64,000 bases of DNA, taken from positions 68,795,823 to 68,859,822 of the forward strand of contig NC_037092.1 of NCBI RefSeq assembly GCF_002994745.2, written 5' to 3'. The translations under genes were made by a program, and so were the position numbers. Positions 1 to 11,800 of this stretch are shown here, piece after piece; the stretch's first letter is position 1, and each line of letters begins with the position of its first letter. The DNA is from Rosa chinensis (lineage: Eukaryota; Streptophyta; Magnoliopsida; Rosales; Rosaceae). Below the pieces are notes generated by a model. That model was not told the DNA's origin. It saw only the letters and a list, made by a program, of their open reading frames with translations, and did no database searches.

Positions 1-209
1 CATCTATACTATTATATACAGAGATCGTTTTTGTCAATCAATAGGTGTGAAATGCTAAACATATCTTTATTAGTTAAAAAATGTGTAATCTTCCCATTTC
101 CACATTCCACTACTCATACTCATTTTCTACACTATTTCTCTGCATGTGGGGATGTTGTCTGGTCATTATTTTTGTTATGTACTTGATCTTTACACACTAC
201 TCAATGCAG

Positions 210-3200
210 CTCTTAGTCTGCTGGATAACATCAAAGTGCAAGCAATAATTGGTGCACGAACTAAAACAGAGGCAAACCTTTTGGCAGAACTAGGAGAAGC
301 GGTTCAACTCCCCGTCATGTCTTTTTCTCCTTCCTTCACTGACAATAAATATGCCTTCTTTGTTGAGATCATGCGCGCTGATCAAGCTGCTGAAGTTAAG
401 GGAATCAGTGCCCTTGTTGATGTTTTCAAATGGAGGGATATTATCCTTCTATATGATAACAAAGAATATGAGAGAGACTTCATTCCATCATTAGTCAACT
501 CCTTCCAAGAGATCACACATGGGAGTATCGACTGCAAAAGTTCAAATATTGCTTCCTCATCATCAAATGAAGAAATCATGGCAGAGCTCCAAAAGCTGAT
601 GAAACTGAAGATTAAGGTATTTGTGGTGCAGGTGTCACATTTGCTCGCACCTCGCCTTTTCTTATGTGCAAATAAGTTGGGGATGATGATTGAAGGGTAT
701 ACTTGGATTGTGACATCAACTAGCATGAATTTCTTAAATTCCATGGATTTGTCTGTTATTGAGTCAATGCAAGGAGTGCTGGGTTTCAGATCTTCTATTC
801 CAGCATCATTGAGCCTTCATAGTCTTACTTCAAGATTGAGGAGAAAGTTTCAACTGGAGGATCCCAATATGGAAGCAATTCGAGAGTTAAGCGCAGAAGG
901 AATCTGGGCGTTTGATGCAACTTGGGCTCTAGCAGAAGCAGTTGAAAGAGCAAGGCCTAAAAATTCTACCACTAGATCCTCCAAAGGAGTTGTGGTTCTC
1001 AGAGAGATAATGCAAAGTAGATTTAATGGTTTAAGTGGTGAAATTCATTATCTAAATGGGAAATTGATTTCATCAGAACCATTTGAGATAGTTAATGTTA
1101 TAGGAGAAGGGGAGATCAAAAGGATTGGATTTTGGCCTTGCAAAGAGGAACAAAAAACCAGAAAAGGGTCACCCAGCAGCACCTTAATTACTAATGATTG
1201 GAAAAATTTAGTTTCAACTATTGATATCGGAAAAATCATATGGCCTGGAGGATCCAAGAGGGAATCATCAATACTTAAAATTAGAAAACTAAGAATTGGC
1301 GTTCCAGTGAGAATCGGGTTCAAGGAACTTGTTCGTATCGAGCATGATCTTGAAATCAATAAAACTCATGTCACTGGCTTCTCTATAGATGTATTCAAAG
1401 CTGCAATAGGAGCTTTGTCTTATGAAGAGGATGTGGATTACGAGTTTATTCCATTTGAGGATGCCAATGGAAACCCTGCTGGTAGTTACAATGATCTTGT
1501 GCACCAGGTTTATCTTGAGGTATATGTATGCTTAATATGTTTACCAACTCGTTATTACTGCTTCATTCATATGCCATGCATTCTAATTACAGCTTAAGTT
1601 ATTGAATCAATTGACAAAACTTAATAGAAAGAACCTACAAATGATCTCTATCATAACAAAAAGTCTTGGCAATATATATAAACCAATGTTTTAAAACGCT
1701 AAAGGCGTACCCGAGGCGTTTTCGGGAGAGCCTTGCAGCCTTGAGGCCTAAGGCGCATAAGGCGTAAGCCTTACGATATAAATTTTTGTTACACACACAC
1801 ATACATAAACAGAAAACATTAATACATAAAAATCCATAGATATGTTTAGATATGTATCACATTCAGAATTCAAACTCAATACATATCAAATTACCCAGAG
1901 AAACCAGAATCATACCTTCTAGACTGTTGTCACTCAGAGCAAGCTCAGAAAGAAACTAAAGTTGACTTATCTCGTGAGGAATTAAACCATTTAACTGGTT
2001 GTCATTTAGGTGCAGGACCTCAAGAGATTTGTTAGAAGACCAATTTCTGGTGGGATTTGCCCAAACAACTGGTTAACAGACAGATCAAGATATGTAAGAT
2101 TAGGGAATTCTTGTCCATTCATGAACTGTACCTAGAAATTGAGAAGAATAAAAACATCAGTAACCTGGAGCCAAAACTAGTGTACTGGGCTACTGGCAAA
2201 ATTAGTATACTGGGCTACTGGCTTTCAACTTCTGAACCAAAACGAGTTGCAAACATAACCAGTCAAAATGTATCTGTCTCCAACTTCTCCAAACATAACC
2301 AGTCAAATTTTGCAGATTTCCTATGAAAGATTAGAACCCACGTCATCTCGATGTCCACCCATCAACAAGTGATGCCCAAAAGTAAGACATTTACTCAGAC
2401 CCATATACATATAATCATATATGATTGTTTAGACCGGAACAACTCAAACCCAGATCAGTATAGCCTAGGTTCAAACACTATTATGAAGATTTATAATGGA
2501 ATCAATTGGAATCATACCTTCAAATGACCTGTTGCGAATCGAGCTCCAATACCTTCAAATGGCCTGCCGCAAATCGAACTCCAATACCTTCAAATGGCCT
2601 GCTGCGAATCGAGCTCCGATACCTTCAAATTGACTGCTGCGAATCGAAAAATCGAGCCCTAACTCGAATTTGCTACGTTTTGGAAGAGAGAGGGCTGAAA
2701 TCGGCTGTCCAACACCTTCAGTCGCGACCTCTGTAGCTTTTAAACCCAATCTGTTCCAAAAGACCAAAACGACGTCATTTTTCTTTTTTTCCTGAGCGTA
2801 CGCCTTTAACGCCTTGTGCTCTGTTTTTGACGCCTTTCGCGCCTTGAAGGACGCCTCAGCAGCCTCGTCGCCTAACCATTGAAACACACTCAGTTTCAGG
2901 CCGGAAATTCGCTTTTTGAGCCTCAGGCGCGCTTTTTAATTCATTGATATAAACTACCAAATTTGTCAGCATGTATTGGTATTACATTATGTATGTGTGT
3001 GTGGACAGCTGGACACAATGACTTAGATGTCTTTTATCACTCTTAATCCATTACTTCACACTGTATATAGAAGCTTCTAATTTGTAAATTTTTGGTTGTT
3101 CTTGACACATGAATTGGGGCTTACTTGTGTATGCATCGATACACTAGAAATACGATGCTGCTGTTGGAGATATCACGATCACATCAAACAGATCTCAATA

Positions 3201-5840
3201 TGTTGATTTTACACTGCCATATACCGATTTTGGTTTGGGATTGTTGGTACGAAATGAAAAGAACATGTGGATTTTCTTCAAACCACTTTCCCCATATCTC
3301 TGGATTACAAGTGCTGCTTTCTTTGTCCTAACCGGCTGTGTTGTTTGGATAATTGAGGGTCCTACTAACGAAGAATTCCAAGGCACAGCAGAGGAGCAAA
3401 TTGGAACAGTAATGTGGTTCTCCTTCTCAACTCTTGTGTTTGCTCTTGGTAAGCACTAAATCTCGCTTCTACAATTATCATTACAAGTTTTCATCAATTT
3501 TTGCTACCACTGTGAATGCTCAACTCAAATAACCTGTAATTTATGATCTGGTTTAATAGTTGATTTAACTCTTTTTGTGTGTATCTGGTAACATCTGATG
3601 ATTTTTTTTCAAATGCATGCTTCCTCAGGTTCTATGAGATTCTATGTGTTGTAGGAGAATAGAATTGTGTTTATTATTGATAATAGGAGCCCTTTATATA
3701 GGGAGTTTACAGAGTACACAAAAGGTAACAGAATCGGAATACAATTAGTATACCTAGGGTACTTTCCTATTACAACTCTAAACCCTAGTTTGAAGAGGCA
3801 CACATTATGTCGATATCCTTCAACACTCCCCCTTGTGCCGCTCAAACTTGGTGATGACGTTTTGATTGTTGCCTCGTTAAAAACCTTGCCAGGTAACAAA
3901 AACCCTGTGGGACAAAAATAACCCTAGTTGAAGGACAAAAAGAGCACAACACGTCCTTCACTCTTCGAGATCGAACATGTAGACACCATGCCTCCCCCTG
4001 ATGTCAATATCTCCCCCTAATTGCTACAATCATGGGAGTTCGGATAACATTCTCAATCCGATGCTCTTCACATGTTTCTCGAAAGTGGATTTTGGCAACG
4101 ACTTAGTAAATAAGTCCGCTACATTATCCTCTTATCGGATTTGGCTCACTTCAGTATTTAGAAATGCTTGTTGTCATTTCGATGGAGGGGAGGAGGAGCA
4201 CGGAAGTTGGCATTTTGCCTTGTGGGGTCCGATCCCACACTTCTGTCATCTCTTTTCTCTGTAGGGATAGAACAAGCCCATATCAATCGTACCTCTCAAA
4301 TATCGAAAGATTGTCTTTATACCAATCTAATGGCGTTGCGTTGGCGTGGGGCTATGTCTAGCCAACAAGTTCATAATAATTGAGGTGTCCGGTCTTGTAT
4401 TGTGCTAAGTACAATAATGCGCTTATTGTACATAAGTAAGCACTTTTGCTATTAACACGTCTTCGTCATCATCCCTGGGACGAAACGGATCCCTTTTAGG
4501 GCCAAGACTACGGACGACCATGGTGCATCTTTGACTTTATCAAAAATGTCTATTGACACGGTATACAAGTTCTGAATCTAGACAAAACCGTGTTCTCCCA
4601 AGGTCCTTCCTCTCAAACTCGGATTTCAGGTGTTCAGCGGTTTCCCTTAACTCTCAAGGGTTCCAATTATGTTTATCAACATAAACCGCGACCATTGCAA
4701 ATCCGGAACTTGTCATGGAAACGCGTAGGCATAGTTCATCATATCCCTTCCCAATCAAGTAGTCATTTTAGTGAGCATTTCAACCTCGTTGCAAATGCGC
4801 TCCGTGGTCTAGAGCCACTTGACTTGGGTAAATAAAGTCCACAAGAACTTTCATTATATTCCGTATCTAGATCCCCATAAAGATAGGTAGTGACTACATT
4901 CGTAAGCTGCATGTTCAGTTATTTGGAAACTACCAAACTGACAAGGTAGTGGAGTGCAATGACATCCATTACGAGAGAAATATGTCTTCTCGTAGTTGAT
5001 TCCAGGGCGTTGTGAGAAACCTTGCGCCATAAGGTGAGATTACCATATCTTTTTCTCATCACGCTATCTAACGAAGACCTATTAATGTCAATAGGTTTTA
5101 TGTTAGGAGGTGTTGGCATCTCAGGCCCTAAATCATTCCTCTTCGTTAGTGAATCCAATTCAACCTGGATCGCATCTTTCCATTTAGGCCAAGTTTCTCT
5201 ACGTTGGCATTCTTCAACGGAGTAAGGTTCGATGTCATTGGTCTCAATAATTCCACGTCCTCATGTACACTAGTGTAGTTGGTAGAGATCTCTATATTTT
5301 CAGGAATTGGTTCTAACATTGAGGCGTCCCCCAACGATGTCTCTTGGACATAACCACAATCCAAAATATTCTCATGAGACAGATTATGAGTATCAATGAT
5401 CAATGGATCAAGTTGTGCCAAACTCGCTCTCTTCTTAGGGCGAGAATCCATCGAACCTATGGGTCTCCTACTCTCTCTAGCGGAACCCATGGCCTATGAC
5501 GCCATTATGCCACATTTGTGGCGTCACCATACTACCATCCATGGTAGTGGTGCAGTACCCATCTTCTCTGGGTGGCACCATGTCCTCTTGTGGGGACATC
5601 AATCCTTGCAGGCATGTTTGCAGCAGGTATATGTGATCTCGTCACTTTTAGGGGATCAAGATGAGACATAGTGGGGACAGACCACGACAATTCCTGTCGT
5701 TCCTGTTGAACATTGACGTTCTAATCTCCCCCTAACGACGGGAAGACTGTCTCATCAAAGTGACAATTCGCAAATCCAGCGAAATAGAGATCGCCTGTCA
5801 AGGGTTCTACATAGCGGACTTATAGTTGGAGACTCATGTC

Positions 5841-5885
<45 letters not shown>

Positions 5886-8800
5886 TTCGTTGCAATGACT
5901 CATGTTGATGCGCTGTGGCGGCGCAATTGGCACATGAAACGCACACTCAAATATGCATAAATACGAGATATTTATACTCGAACCCAGTCACTAGCTGTAA
6001 CGCAAATAAAAGTTGAGTGGCTGCTATGAGTCGTAGACGAATTAGCATAGCTGCATGCGATATTGCATAACCCAAGCGGAAATATTGGTGCGCATTACCA
6101 ATGTCCGGGCTACCATTGTAGTCGTTTAATGGTGGCTTTTCCGCGAGACCAATTGGGTGTGTACATGGGAATATGATACTTGATATCAATACCCAATGAT
6201 ATGCAATAGTCATCGAAAAATGTCGATGTAAACTCTCTAGCATTATCAAGTCAAATTGACTGAATGGGATGATCTGGGTAGTGAGCCCGTAGCCATATGT
6301 TATGTGCTAGGAGTGTAGTATAAGCAGCATTAAGAGTGGATAATGGCACAACACGTGACCAGCTTGTTTGCGTATCAACCAACACCATAAAACATCTATA
6401 TGGTCCGCAAGTTGGTTGATCAAATCCATAGAATTCCCTTAAATTCTTTGTGAGAATGGAATTATTTCCTCAATCTCCTTTGCATAGGATGGTCTCAATC
6501 CTAAATAACAGGCTTTACAGAACGAAACATGGGCTTTATAATCAACCAATAAAGGTTTTGGTGAAGCCATAATGTCACAATAGACTTGAGAAGTAGAGAG
6601 AGGAGTTTATGGCGTCAATGCCATGTATTTGCCGCAGGGGGTAAGTGGCACTGGCCATGTATGGCCTGTCTTTGCACAATCATGGCGCCATGAGGCGCAT
6701 GTACAGCTCCTCGAACCAATTCTTGGTTCTTACTTTTCTTCGTTCTGAAAATGGATGTCCGTGTAAAGTCTTTAATACACGGATCATCATGTCAAAGCCT
6801 ATATGTGTCAAAATCCCATAAGTCATCTCTCATGACATAGTTGGATTCAATAACTCAAATAGTGGTTGCATACAACCCACTAGAGCGACACATAAGTTTC
6901 TCTAATACTCGTTCACATCCGTAGTCATTAGAGTGATGCAAAGGAACTCTGTCCATTCTCATAATGTGTTTCCACATGAAAACCATTGGCTCTTATATAA
7001 TAAAGTTCGAATTAAGGTATGTCCAAGACATTAAGTAAAAGAATTGACACTTTATTAATAGCCAATGATTACATCAAAGTTTCCAAAGTCTAATCCAAAA
7101 TAAAATCAAAGTAAGACACATTGTAGTCACTCTATCCGTTTGGTAACTCCGATCAAATATGACCAGGAAAGTAGAGAGAGATGTTGGTGGAGCGAGGCTC
7201 TCTTAAGTACCAAGAATCTCAATGACTTTCCTAGACATCACATTTTATTGGGTTTGCCACATAAGAAAGAGTTAATACAATTGTCATTTATTGACTAATG
7301 CAAATTGCCATTACAAAAGTTCTTGGAAAAATAAAAAGGACTAATCTAATCAAAGTCTGTTGCATCCATGTGCATTTCATCTTCAACTTTGAAGTCCTCT
7401 ATGGTGAGATTGACATCTCCACCATCTTCTTCTTCTTCTGCAAGGTACACTTCTTGCTCTCTCAGGTCCCTATATGCCTTGTAGCTTGCAGCTAGTTCCT
7501 CACTTGCCTTGCATTGCTTGAACCAATGCTCAATTGATCCACATCGACTTGAAGTCAGCAAAGCGCAGATTGTTCCATTGAACCTTCAAGTCAGGGAGGA
7601 GGGAATCTTGGACATTGCCAAAGCGCTCTTCTAGCGCTACCCATAGCTCTCTTGCATCCTTGATCGACATATACTCCAATCTGAGTGTCTTGTCCATATG
7701 GCATCGCATCAAGATAACTGCTTGAGCATGCTTGGTAGATGTTCGGTTGAACACAAGATCCTGGTTAGGTGCCTGGATTATGGGTAATATTTCCTTGGAA
7801 GTGAGATGGTTCTCAACATCGGTTACCCAACTGTGGTAATCCGAGCCTGTTGAGTCAAGCATGGGAAAGTCGAGTCTAGGTTCATTCGACATCCTGAAAA
7901 TAAGAAGAGAAAATATATTAGTTTCGGAGTTAAACTTCCACGAAAACTAAAATAATGAGATTTCCGAGCTATGCTACCAAGAAATCAATTTCCAAGAATC
8001 TCTTTTGGATTAGACCAAACAATGATGTTTAATATAGTCACAATTTGATGCTTATGGACGCTCTTAGTCCAAGCATTGTGAACGCTCTTAGTTCAGTACA
8101 CGAACACTCTTAGTTCGTTTAATTATGAACACTCTTAGTTCATACGAACACTCTTGGTTCGTTAAGCGTGAATCCCCACAATTCCGCTTTGTTAAGTACT
8201 CAAAATCATTTGGCAACATATATTCCAATATTATGCAGAAAATAAAAAGGGATTTAAAATACATGAAAGCAGCAACTTTAATTACAAAAACTTACATGAT
8301 GATTTTGGGCTTGAGAACACGCGCGTGTTGATGCAGGCGTGTAGCTAAATTTGCCGGAATCTGATCGGAAATTGGCAATTGATGAGTTGCCCTTCTCCCT
8401 TCCTTTTTTTTCTTCTTTCTTCCTTCTCCTTTTTTTTCTTTTTTTTTCTTTTTTTTTCTTTCCGGGCCCAGCCCTTCTCCCCTTTTTTTTTTTTCTCTCC
8501 TTTGTTTTTTTTTTTTCTGGGCCGGCCGGGTCCTTTCCTTCTTCCTCTGGTTCTTCTCTCTTTTTCTTTATTTTTTTTTCTTCTTGTGGCAGTGGGCCAC
8601 GTCTTCTTCTTCTTTCTCCGATTTGCAGGTGGTATCGATCAAATTTGCAGGTGGAAGCGACGAGAGCGCTGGGGTAGGCAGCAGCTGGGGTGCATCACGG
8701 GCTTGCAGGTACTGCTGGAGCGAGGGAGGCAATGCGGGGCAGGGGCGTGGGCTGCTGGTGCGGTGGCGGCAGCAAGCAGAAAGCTTGCGTCTAGGCTCGG

Positions 8801-11800
8801 GGGCGCCGTGCAGAAGGGCAGCGACGCAGGAGGGCGTGTGTGCAGCGTGGGCTGCTGGTGTGGTGGCGGTAGCAAGCAGAAAGCTTGCGGGTTTGTGTAG
8901 GCTGCAGGGGAGGAGGCCGGAAGAAGGATATGGAGGTCCAGCCTGTGAGGTGAGGTTAGGATGAGGCCGTATAAGTCATCTTCTCAATCTCGGAATCCAA
9001 TTTTCATTGTTCGCGGTTCCTGCCTGATAAAGATTATATTGTCTATACATCCATCTCACATATTCAAGAATTGATGGCAACTGTGACATGTATACCAGAC
9101 GCCCTTCAATCCATGACATCCTATCTAATCAACAGTTTCAGAGACATACGCGCAATCCCTTGGCTTTATTGGTTCCAAACATAAACTGGTTGGGAATTTT
9201 TTTTCTTTTGTTTGGGTTTTTGGGTTGGCGGCAGAGAAGAAAAATGTTTTTTTCTTCTAGGGTTTTTTTTTTCTTTTTTTTGAAGTTAGGGTTAGAACTC
9301 GTGCTGATAACGTGTTGTAGGAGAATAGAATTGTGTTTATTATTGATAATAGGAGCCCTTTATATAGGGAGTTTACAGAGTACACAAAAGGTAACAGAAT
9401 CGGAATACAATTAGTATACCTAGGGTACTTTCCTATTACAACTCTAAACCCTAGTTTGAAGAGGCACACATTATGTCGATATCCTTCAACACTATGAAAG
9501 ATACCCAACTGATAATTTTCTTATGTATATAACAGGGAAATTGTCAAACAATTTGGCAAAGTTTGTAGTGATCATATGGGTGTTTATAGTGCTTATATTG
9601 ACATCCAGTTACACTGCTACTTTAGCATCAATGATGACAGTAAAACAGATTCACTTAAATTCAATAGGGAACAATATAGGTTACCAATCAGGTTCACTAG
9701 GAGCTATAGTGAACTTCAATATTGCAGGGAATCATTCATATATTTCAGCTGAAGACTATTTTGATGCTTTATCCAAAGGAAGCAAGCATGGTGGTGTCGC
9801 TGGGATTATTGACGAAGTTCCTTACATCAACATCTTCCTTGGAAAGTATACTGATGATGATTTCTCAATGATTAAAACCAGTTCTTACACCAATGGTTTT
9901 GCCTTTGTAAGTAATCTCTCCCTTATGATATAGAGTAGTAGAGTAATGCGAGATAAACCACCTTTTGGGAACCACTTAGAGCCCACCTTAGGTGGCAGCT
10001 TATGTGGGGTATCCATATCATTAAAGCAAGGTTTCAAATTTCGGTTTCAGTTTCGATTTCGATACTTCAAATTTAAGGAAATTTCGGAGAAAGTTTTGAT
10101 TTCGGTTAAAAATAAAGAAATCAAATTAATTGCATTTATAAAATGATATTTTTGAATGAAACTTTTACATAGACTAAACTAACTTATAATAAACCTATTT
10201 ACAATGTAACATCTCTAAAATTATACATTTATAATATAATTATGATATTTTATATGGACGAGTAATTAATTAGTGCTGTAGTAGGTTGCTAAACTAGTGT
10301 TTTTATCTATGTGTATTGATAATGTGTTGTATATTGATAATGTAAATATGATTTACTTTTTTTAATAATTAGAAAATTACAAGGGGGTGGGGCAGGGCAC
10401 GTAAAACCAAAACTCCGTGAATGAAAATGAACAAGTACAACAAAAGGAATATAAAAGATACTATGATGTGGTTCGATGTAGCTGGTTGAACTGTTTTCAT
10501 TTAGTGTCATACAATACTGCTCCCAAGTACATGAATTTTGGAAATGATTTTCGTACTTCATCACATGCTTATTGTATGTGTACGTGTTGTTCCATTCCCA
10601 CATGCAATCCATATATTGGATATTGTGGAATTACCTAATATGATATTACAGTGTATGAAGCATACAATATTTGAGACGAAGCAAAAAGGAAATCATGTTG
10701 TGGTTGGAGCATTCAACTTTGTAGCAAATAAAAACAAAAAGGTTTTTTGTTGTATTCAACTTGATTGCAAAAAAAAAAAAAAAAATTCATATTTTCTCTA
10801 TAAAAGTATGAAGTAAAAATTCATTGTAGGTGACATAAAAATTTAACAGAAATTTTAGAGAAATTTCGGACAAAATTTCGGTGTGAATTTTTAAATATAT
10901 ATTGTGTGTGTAGATATTTCGGAAATTAAGAATTTCGTGGAAATGTACGGAAAATTTCGGAAAATTTCGGGAAACTTTTTTTTGATCAAATAAGAACTTC
11001 ATTAATAATGAACTGCTTACAACGAGTTTTTGGCGACATCTCTAACACAAAAATGGCCACTAGACTTCACACTGGAACTCTATAATGACTGACTCCAAAC
11101 TGACACTACAACTGTATGACAAAGACAACAAGCGCAGGAGCAGTGAATCCTTGACATCTCACCATTCGTCCAGCCAATAAGCACTCTAAAGCTAGACAAC
11201 TCACTTGTGTTAACATGGGAAACTTTTGACGGAAATGATATAGCATATGAATTTCGTTTCGGTACTTCAAAATTATGGAAATTTCGACTGAAATTTCGGC
11301 ATTTTCGGAGAAATTTAAAACCTTGCATTAAAGTATAATTTCTTATTTTTATATTTCTATGTTTTCTTAATTACAAAAATTCCTTTTTTTTCCTTTCTTT
11401 TTTTCTTTTTTACTTTCTTGATTTTATCTTTTAAACCCTGTTTTTTTTCTTTATGATATTATTTGGGCAACGTCTTCTCTATCAGACGTTGTTTTCTTTT
11501 CTCCTCCTCTCACCCCTCCTCAACCCTCTCACCTCTTCTTCAATTGATCAACGCCTTTTTAATTTGATCTTGGTTTCCTTGCAAGTATCGTCAACAAACG
11601 CTCTGCCTAAACGTGGTTAGTTTTTTTTTTTTCTCCTTCTCAGGAAGAAGAAGAAGAAGGAAAAAAAAAAAAACTAACCACGTTTAGGCAGAGCGTTTGT
11701 TGACGATACTTGCGAGGAAACTGAGATCAAATTGAGAAAGCGTTGATCAATTGAAGAAGAGGTGAGAGGAGGAGAAAAGAAAACAAAGTCTGATAGAGAA

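Larger units (their letters stand above)
1684..2946. mobile_element. Non-autonomous hAT-type element in GLR intron 1, carrying captured LRR-kinase sequence
   Basis: The insertion is bounded by an 8-bp target duplication ATATAAAC (1676-1683 and 2947-2954). Its ends are imperfect inverted repeats: CAATGTTTTAAAACGC on the left and GCGCTTTTTAATTCATTG on the right. An 8-bp duplication is the hAT signature. Sub-terminal regions are full of AAGGCG/CGCCTT motifs in both orientations. There is no transposase. The middle holds LRR receptor-kinase-like sequence (about 1900-2135) and a short tandem repeat (2514-2650). Confidence 0.8.
3647..9491 (-). mobile_element. Ty1/copia-type LTR retrotransposon, inserted antisense in GLR intron 2
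   Basis: Two 179-bp LTRs (3647-3825 and 9313-9491), beginning TGTTGTAGGAG and ending CTTCAACA, are identical as read. A 5-bp target duplication CTATG flanks the element (3642-3646, 9492-9496). The element runs on the minus strand: its polypurine tract (CACAAGGGGGAG) abuts the LTR at 3826, and a primer-site-like sequence CGTTATCAGCACGAG lies just inside the other LTR (about 9297-9312). In element order come a long leader (9300-7893), gag (7892-7346), integrase remnants (roughly 7000-5500), reverse transcriptase (5240-4600) and RNase H (to about 3950). The gag-integrase-RT order marks it as copia. Pol has many stops and frameshifts. An (AT)n run sits at 5845-5884. Confidence 0.92.

Noticed and set aside
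146..209. ATG at 146 as the GLR start
   Set aside because: The sequence before 210 is intron-like and ends in TCAATGCAG; the family needs about 100-150 more residues upstream.
8351..8964. Overlapping ORFs rich in Phe/Leu or Gly/Ala/Ser
   Set aside because: They are translations of T-rich and GC-rich copia leader sequence, with no domain and no expected coding position.
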